This document shows, in pieces, positions 5,403 through 8,299 of a stretch of DNA of 8,299 bases; within the stretch, counting starts at the first letter, position 1; each line of letters starts with the position of its first letter. The DNA comes from Paracoccaceae bacterium. Lineage in GTDB: Bacteria; Pseudomonadota; Alphaproteobacteria; Rhodobacterales; Rhodobacteraceae. The position numbers were made by a program, and so were the translations under genes. The stretch spans positions 1 to 8,299 of the forward strand of contig JALSRF010000411.1 in NCBI GenBank assembly GCA_026984895.1, written 5' to 3'. The notes below the pieces were generated by a model. The model ran no database searches and was not told where the DNA came from. It saw nothing but the letters and a program-made list of their open reading frames with translations.

Positions 5403-5882
5403 TCAGCCTCGTTCGCGCAGCAGCCGGGCTTTCTGCCGCTGCCAGTCCCGCTTCGCCTCGGCGGCGCGCTTGTCCTGCTTTTTCCTGCCTTTCGCGATGC
5501 CGATCTTCAGCTTCACGATACCGCGGTGGTTGAAATACATCACCAGCGGCACCAGCGTCATGCCTTCGCGCCTGGTGGCGGACCAGAGCCTGGCCAGTTC
5601 CTTTTTCCTGACCAGCAACTTGCGGCGGCGGCGCTCTTCGTGGCCCCAGGTCCTGGCCTGGGCGTAGGGGGCGATATGAGCATTGACCAGCCAAAGCTCG
5701 CCCGCGTCAACCGTTGCATAGCTTTCGGCGATGTTGGCCCGCCCCGCGCGCAGCGACTTCACCTCGGAACCGAACAGCTGGATCCCGCATTCAAGATCGC
5801 TTTCAATGGCGAAATCATGCCGCGCCCGCCGGTTTTCGGCGACCACCCTGTAGTTCGGATCCGGTTTCTTCCTTGCGGCCAT
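5403..5882 (-). CDS. smpB: SsrA-binding protein SmpB
   Basis: SmpB binds the tRNA-like part of tmRNA and brings it to stalled ribosomes for trans-translation. The 159 residues match the family length. Conserved parts in order: ENRRARHDF (16-24), GSEVKSLRAGRANI (38-51), NAHIAPY (67-73), RRRKLLV (85-91), YFNHRGIVKLKIGIAKGRK (116-134) and a highly basic C-terminal tail (131-159), which enters the empty mRNA channel. The start MAARKKPDPNYRVV fits the family. The nearest Shine-Dalgarno-like AAGG is 16 bases upstream, too far to be standard, and a promoter predicted at 5890-5918 would place transcription start at about the ATG, so the mRNA may be leaderless. dapA lies on the same strand beyond the opposing TSUP gene. 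Confidence 0.96.
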   Translation of the reverse strand: MAARKKPDPNYRVVAENRRARHDFAIESDLECGIQLFGSEVKSLRAGRANIAESYATVDAGELWLVNAHIAPYAQARTWGHEERRRRKLLVRKKELARLWSATRREGMTLVPLVMYFNHRGIVKLKIGIAKGRKKQDKRAAEAKRDWQRQKARLLRERG

Positions 5883-5889
5883 GCCCGGC

Positions 5890-5918
5890 CAGATAGGCCC
5901 TTGCCGCCGGCCTGTCCA
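5890..5918 (-). promoter_or_regulatory. Possible promoter of smpB giving a leaderless transcript
   Basis: On the minus strand, TGGACA (5918-5913, five of six consensus bases) is followed by exactly 17 bases and TATCTG (5895-5890, three of six). Only seven bases separate the -10 from the ATG, so transcription would begin at or next to the start codon. Confidence 0.35.
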
Positions 5919-6006
5919 GTGCCCGGCGACGCCCGCGACGACCGCGATGCGTCAATTTGTGCGCGCGCCCGGCCCGGATTCCGACTGGAACGGCACGACC
6001 GTCGGG

Positions 6007-6012
6007 TGTAAT
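6007..6012 (+). promoter_or_regulatory. Possible -10 box of the TSUP permease gene
   Basis: TGTAAT matches five of six -10 consensus bases and lies 37 bases before the ATG at 6049. The -35 position is poor (CTGGAA at 5985-5990), so an activator may be needed. Confidence 0.3.
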
Positions 6013-6048
6013 CGGCAAGGGTCCCGCCCGAGTTCGGTAAGCCGACCC

Positions 6049-6951
6049 ATGCAGATATATCTTCCCATTGCCGAGGTTTCGGTAAACATTTTCCTTTTGA
6101 TCGGCCTTGGCGGCCTGGTCGGCATCCTGTCGGGGATGTTCGGCGTTGGCGGCGGGTTCATCCTGACGCCGTTCCTGTTTTTCATCGGCATCCCGCCGGC
6201 GGTGGCGGTTGCCACCGGGGCGAACCAGATCGTCGCCTCGTCCTTTTCCGGCGTGCTGGCGCATTTCAAGCGCAAGACCGTGGATCTGAAAATGGGCATC
6301 GTGCTTCTGGTCGGCGGCCTCACCGGCGCGATGATCGGCGTGCGGGTGTTTACCGCGCTCAAGCAGCTGGGACAGGTGGACCTGTTCGTGAACCTGACCT
6401 ATGTGGTGTTTCTCGGTCTGATCGGAGCGCTGATGCTGGTGGAAAGCCTGAATGCCATGCGCCGGTCGAAATCCGACAGGCCGCGCAAGCACAAGCGCCA
6501 CCATTCCCGGCTTCAGGAATTGCCGTTCAAGGTGCGGTTTCGCACCTCGCGCCTGTATATCAGCGTCATTCCGCCGGTGCTTGTCGGGCTGCTGGTCGGA
6601 TTTCTTTCGGCAATCATGGGGGTTGGCGGCGGCTTCATCATGGTGCCGGCCATGATCTACATCCTGGGCATGCCGACCAAGGTCGTGGTGGGAACGTCCC
6701 TGTTCCAGATCATCTTCGTCGCCGCCTTTGCCACCGTTATGCATGCACGCGACAGTTTCTCCGTGGATGTGGTGCTGGCGTTGTCGCTGCTGGTCAGCGG
6801 CGTGATCGGAGCGCAGATCGGCACCCGGATCGGGCTGAAGCTCAAGGCCGAGCAACTGCGTGTCCTGCTGGCGCTGATGGTGCTGGCGATGTGCATCAAG
6901 CTGGCGCTGGGGCTGGTGCTGCAGCCCGACGAACTGTTCTCGATCGCCTGA
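6049..6951 (+). CDS. TSUP-family permease (TauE/SafE-type anion exporter)
   Basis: This inner-membrane protein belongs to the family that moves sulfite, sulfoacetate or other organic or sulfur-containing anions (TSUP, formerly DUF81). The 300 residues hold two homologous halves: GMFGVGGGFILTPFL (29-43) and AIMGVGGGFIMVPAMI (188-203) are the duplicated hallmark, each within hydrophobic helices. A hydrophilic, strongly basic loop (138-153, including RRSKSDRPRKHKRHH) separates the halves and is probably cytoplasmic. The start MQIYLPIAEVSVNIFLL is chosen because the 56 codons upstream are Pro/Arg-rich non-membrane sequence that crosses the smpB promoter region, and relatives I recall begin the same way. 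The ribosome binding site is weak (GGTAA). The substrate cannot be read from the sequence. The gene runs opposite to smpB and dapA and separates them. Confidence 0.88.
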   Translation: MQIYLPIAEVSVNIFLLIGLGGLVGILSGMFGVGGGFILTPFLFFIGIPPAVAVATGANQIVASSFSGVLAHFKRKTVDLKMGIVLLVGGLTGAMIGVRVFTALKQLGQVDLFVNLTYVVFLGLIGALMLVESLNAMRRSKSDRPRKHKRHHSRLQELPFKVRFRTSRLYISVIPPVLVGLLVGFLSAIMGVGGGFIMVPAMIYILGMPTKVVVGTSLFQIIFVAAFATVMHARDSFSVDVVLALSLLVSGVIGAQIGTRIGLKLKAEQLRVLLALMVLAMCIKLALGLVLQPDELFSIA

Positions 6952-6989
6952 AAACGCCTGTTGCCGGCGCGGCGGCGCTCGTCGCTTCC

Positions 6990-7016
6990 TCCGGTGGCTC
7001 CGGCGCCTCCGGTGCC
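6990..7016. repeat. Three tandem nine-base repeats after the TSUP gene
   Basis: TCCGGTGGC, TCCGGCGCC and TCCGGTGCC follow one another with one or two differences each. The last two repeats form the stem of the terminator at 6996-7016. They lie in no supported gene. Confidence 0.6.
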
Positions 7017-7020
7017 TTTT
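6996..7020 (+). terminator. Intrinsic terminator of the TSUP gene
   Basis: GGCTCCGG (6996-7003) pairs with CCGGTGCC (7009-7016) apart from one T-T mismatch, around a five-base loop, and TTTT follows directly. It begins 44 bases after the stop codon. Confidence 0.6.
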
Positions 7021-7061
7021 CGCACGGGTTTCGGCAGGGATGCCGGCACGGGCTGACGCGC

Positions 7062-7078
7062 GCCACGGGCGCCGTGGC
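7062..7078 (-). terminator. Hairpin directly after the dapA stop
   Basis: A perfect seven-base stem GCCACGG / CCGTGGC with loop GCG touches the dapA stop codon (7081-7079). No T tract follows on the minus strand, so it may be a stability or Rho-related 3' structure rather than an intrinsic terminator. Confidence 0.4.
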
Positions 7079-7951
7079 TCAAAGCAGGCCGGCATGCTCC
7101 ATTGCGGCCCGGATCGCGGCCCTGGTGGCATCGCTCAGCCCGACCAGCGGCAGACGCACCTCTTCGGAACACCTGCCCAGCAGCGACAGGGCGTATTTCG
7201 CCCCCACCAGCCCCGGCTCCAGAAAGATCGCCCTGTGCAGCGGCATCAGCCGGTCCTGGTAGTCCAGCGCCCGGGCATAGTCGCCCGCCAGCGTTGCTGC
7301 CTGGAACTCGGCGCACAGCTTCGGCGCCACGTTGGCGGTGACCGAGATGCACCCGACCCCGCCATGCGCGTTGAACCCCAGCGCCGAGGCATCTTCGCCC
7401 GACAGCTGGATGAAATCCTTGCCGCAGGTCTCGCGCTGGCGGCTGACGCGGGTGATGTCGCCGGTCGCGTCCTTCACCCCGATGATGCGCGGCAGCCGGG
7501 CCAGTTCGCCCATGGTTTCGGGGCTCATGTCCACCACCGAACGGCCGGGGATGTTGTAGATGATGATCGCAATGTCGGCGGCATCGTGCAGCGCCCTGAA
7601 ATGGGCGATCAGCCCTTCCTGCGTCGGCTTGTTGTAATAGGGCGTGACCACCAGCGCCGCATCGGCGCCCACGGCGGCGGCGTGGCGGATCAGGCGGATC
7701 CCCTCGTCGGTATTGTTCGAGCCCGCACCCGCAACCACAGGCACCCGCCCGGCGGCGGCCTTGACCACCTCTTCGATCACGGTCTCATGCTCTGCATGGC
7801 TGAGCGTGGGGCTTTCACCGGTGGTGCCCACGGGCACCAGCCCGTTGCTGCCCTGTTCGATCTGCCATTCGACCAGCCGTTTGAGCGTGTCGATATCCAG
7901 CGCGCCGTCTGAAAACGGCGTGACAAGGGCCGGAAGGGATCCGCTGATCAT
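7079..7951 (-). CDS. dapA: 4-hydroxy-tetrahydrodipicolinate synthase
   Basis: DapA condenses pyruvate with aspartate semialdehyde, the first committed step to diaminopimelate (peptidoglycan) and lysine. The 290 residues match the usual length of about 292. Features in order: the GTTGES pyruvate-binding loop with Thr43, Thr44 and Glu46, VTPYYNKPTQEG with Tyr106 (102-113), YNIPGR with catalytic Tyr132 and Arg137, the Schiff-base Lys160 in IIGVKDATGD, and SGEDASAL (184-191). All catalytic residues are present. The start at 7951 is fixed by AGGAG (7964-7960) eight bases upstream; a longer open frame to 8011 only translates the leader repeats. A good promoter is predicted at 8038-8066. The divergent neighbour appears to be a murein lytic transglycosylase, which suits a cell-wall locus. 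Confidence 0.96.
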   Translation of the reverse strand: MISGSLPALVTPFSDGALDIDTLKRLVEWQIEQGSNGLVPVGTTGESPTLSHAEHETVIEEVVKAAAGRVPVVAGAGSNNTDEGIRLIRHAAAVGADAALVVTPYYNKPTQEGLIAHFRALHDAADIAIIIYNIPGRSVVDMSPETMGELARLPRIIGVKDATGDITRVSRQRETCGKDFIQLSGEDASALGFNAHGGVGCISVTANVAPKLCAEFQAATLAGDYARALDYQDRLMPLHRAIFLEPGLVGAKYALSLLGRCSEEVRLPLVGLSDATRAAIRAAMEHAGLL

Positions 7952-7959
7952 GGCACACG

Positions 7960-7964
7960 CTCCT
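7960..7964 (-). promoter_or_regulatory. Ribosome binding site fixing the dapA start
   Basis: AGGAG on the minus strand lies eight bases before the ATG at 7951-7949 and excludes the upstream ATG at 8011. It sits inside the first of two TCCTGTTG repeats. Confidence 0.75.
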
Positions 7965-8009
7965 GTTGTCCTGTTGTCCGGGTTGCGGGTTGCGGGTTGT
8001 CCGGGTTGC
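7961..8009. repeat. Short tandem repeats in the dapA leader with G-quadruplex potential
   Basis: Two copies of TCCTGTTG (7961-7976) are followed by GGGTTGC, GGGTTGC, GGGTTGT (7980-8000) and, after CC, another GGGTTGC (8003-8009). The four GGG tracts at 7980, 7987, 7994 and 8003 have gaps of four, four and six bases, which fits the classical G-quadruplex pattern on the plus strand. That strand is the template for dapA. The array lies between the predicted dapA transcription start (about 8031) and its ribosome binding site. Confidence 0.7.
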
Positions 8010-8037
8010 AAGGCGAGTCACAGCCCCGCTGCGGCGG

Positions 8038-8066
8038 AAACTAGCCGGAACCACGGGCCTTGCCAA
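8038..8066 (-). promoter_or_regulatory. Predicted promoter of dapA
   Basis: On the minus strand, TTGGCA (8066-8061, five of six consensus bases), a 17-base spacer and TAGTTT (8043-8038) form a plausible sigma70-type promoter. The leader would be about 80 bases and would contain the tandem repeats. Confidence 0.45.
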
Positions 8067-8140
8067 GTTTGTGTATTGCGGGCCAAGGGCGGTGCGATAG
8101 GGTGGCGTCTCGGGGGCGGACTCGAATCGCAAAGGCATTC

Positions 8141-8299
8141 ATGAAGTCTTTCATTATCAGCCTGCTGCTGGTATTTTCCTTCACCCAGGGAACCGCGGCC
8201 CGGGCGGCGATGTCCCAGGGCAGCCTGGCGCGCGCACTCGAAGCCGCGGATGTTGGGGAATGGGACAGGGCCGCAGCGCTGGTCGCGCCCGCCGGCCCG
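8141..8299 (+). CDS. N-terminal part of an exported protein, probably soluble lytic murein transglycosylase; truncated by window edge
   Basis: The frame runs 53 codons from the ATG to the window edge without a stop. Residues 1-22 form a signal peptide: MKSF, a hydrophobic core IISLLLVFSF, and an Ala-Arg-Ala cleavage site before AMSQG. The mature start is SLARALEAADVGEWDRAAALVAPAGP, which looks like the first helical repeats of Slt70-type lytic transglycosylases, where an alpha-helical superhelix precedes the catalytic SLT domain. The catalytic domain is outside the window, so the product is inferred from this start and from recalled neighbourhoods in which such a gene diverges from dapA. AAAGG at 8131-8135, five bases upstream, is the ribosome binding site. 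No firm promoter was found. Confidence 0.65.
   Translation, partial: MKSFIISLLLVFSFTQGTAARAAMSQGSLARALEAADVGEWDRAAALVAPAGP

Noticed and set aside
5881..6048. N-terminal extension of the TSUP permease from 5881
   Set aside because: Its 56 extra residues are non-hydrophobic and overlap the smpB start; relatives begin with MQIYLP.
5815..7131. 438-codon minus-strand open frame opposite the TSUP gene
   Set aside because: Low-complexity His/Arg/Asp/Gln-rich shadow sequence with no start context; TSUP motifs on the plus strand are unambiguous.
7980..8009. CRISPR-like repeat array
   Set aside because: Units are seven bases with no spacers; this is a simple tandem repeat.
7952..8011. N-terminal extension of DapA from 8011
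   Set aside because: It translates the leader repeats; a proper ribosome binding site serves the ATG at 7951.

Overview
The window looks like the chromosome of a GC-rich alphaproteobacterium, most likely a member of the Rhodobacteraceae. The evidence is the high G+C content, the close family resemblance of the GlnK, AmtB, TSUP and DapA proteins, and an intergenic motif (CCTCCGGCGGGGATATTT) that I recall as frequent downstream of genes in that family. No phage, transposon, CRISPR array, tRNA or rRNA is visible. This is a housekeeping region with compact intergenic spaces.

Left part (1-2210): the first 67 codons of a leftward gene with a very basic N-terminus, probably a penicillin-binding transglycosylase, diverge from the rightward glnK-amtB ammonium-sensing and uptake pair. 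The divergent gap carries a good leftward promoter whose -35 box lies inside a nested palindrome. A strong UUCG hairpin ends amtB. Middle left (2237-2820): a broken gene follows. Its remnants read as a carboxymuconolactone-decarboxylase-like domain joined to half a Rieske [2Fe-2S] domain, spread over three frames. It ends in a large inverted repeat and two GC hairpins that also terminate the operon converging from the right.

Middle (2834-5273, all leftward): sseA (3-mercaptopyruvate sulfurtransferase) overlaps an aspartate/aromatic aminotransferase gene by one base (TGATG). Together they could take cysteine through 3-mercaptopyruvate to a persulfide. Upstream lies a 93-codon glycine-rich hydrophobic protein of unknown function.

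Right part (5403-8299): smpB (leftward, trans-translation) and dapA (leftward, lysine/diaminopimelate synthesis) are separated by a rightward TSUP-family permease gene with its own terminator. dapA diverges from the start of an exported protein, probably a soluble lytic transglycosylase. DapA feeds diaminopimelate to peptidoglycan, so both ends of the window touch cell-wall metabolism. The dapA leader contains G-rich heptamer repeats able to form a G-quadruplex.

I see no clearly new multi-gene system. The most notable items are the decaying CMD-Rieske gene, the palindrome over the promoter of the leftmost gene, the sseA-aminotransferase coupling, and the G-rich dapA leader.
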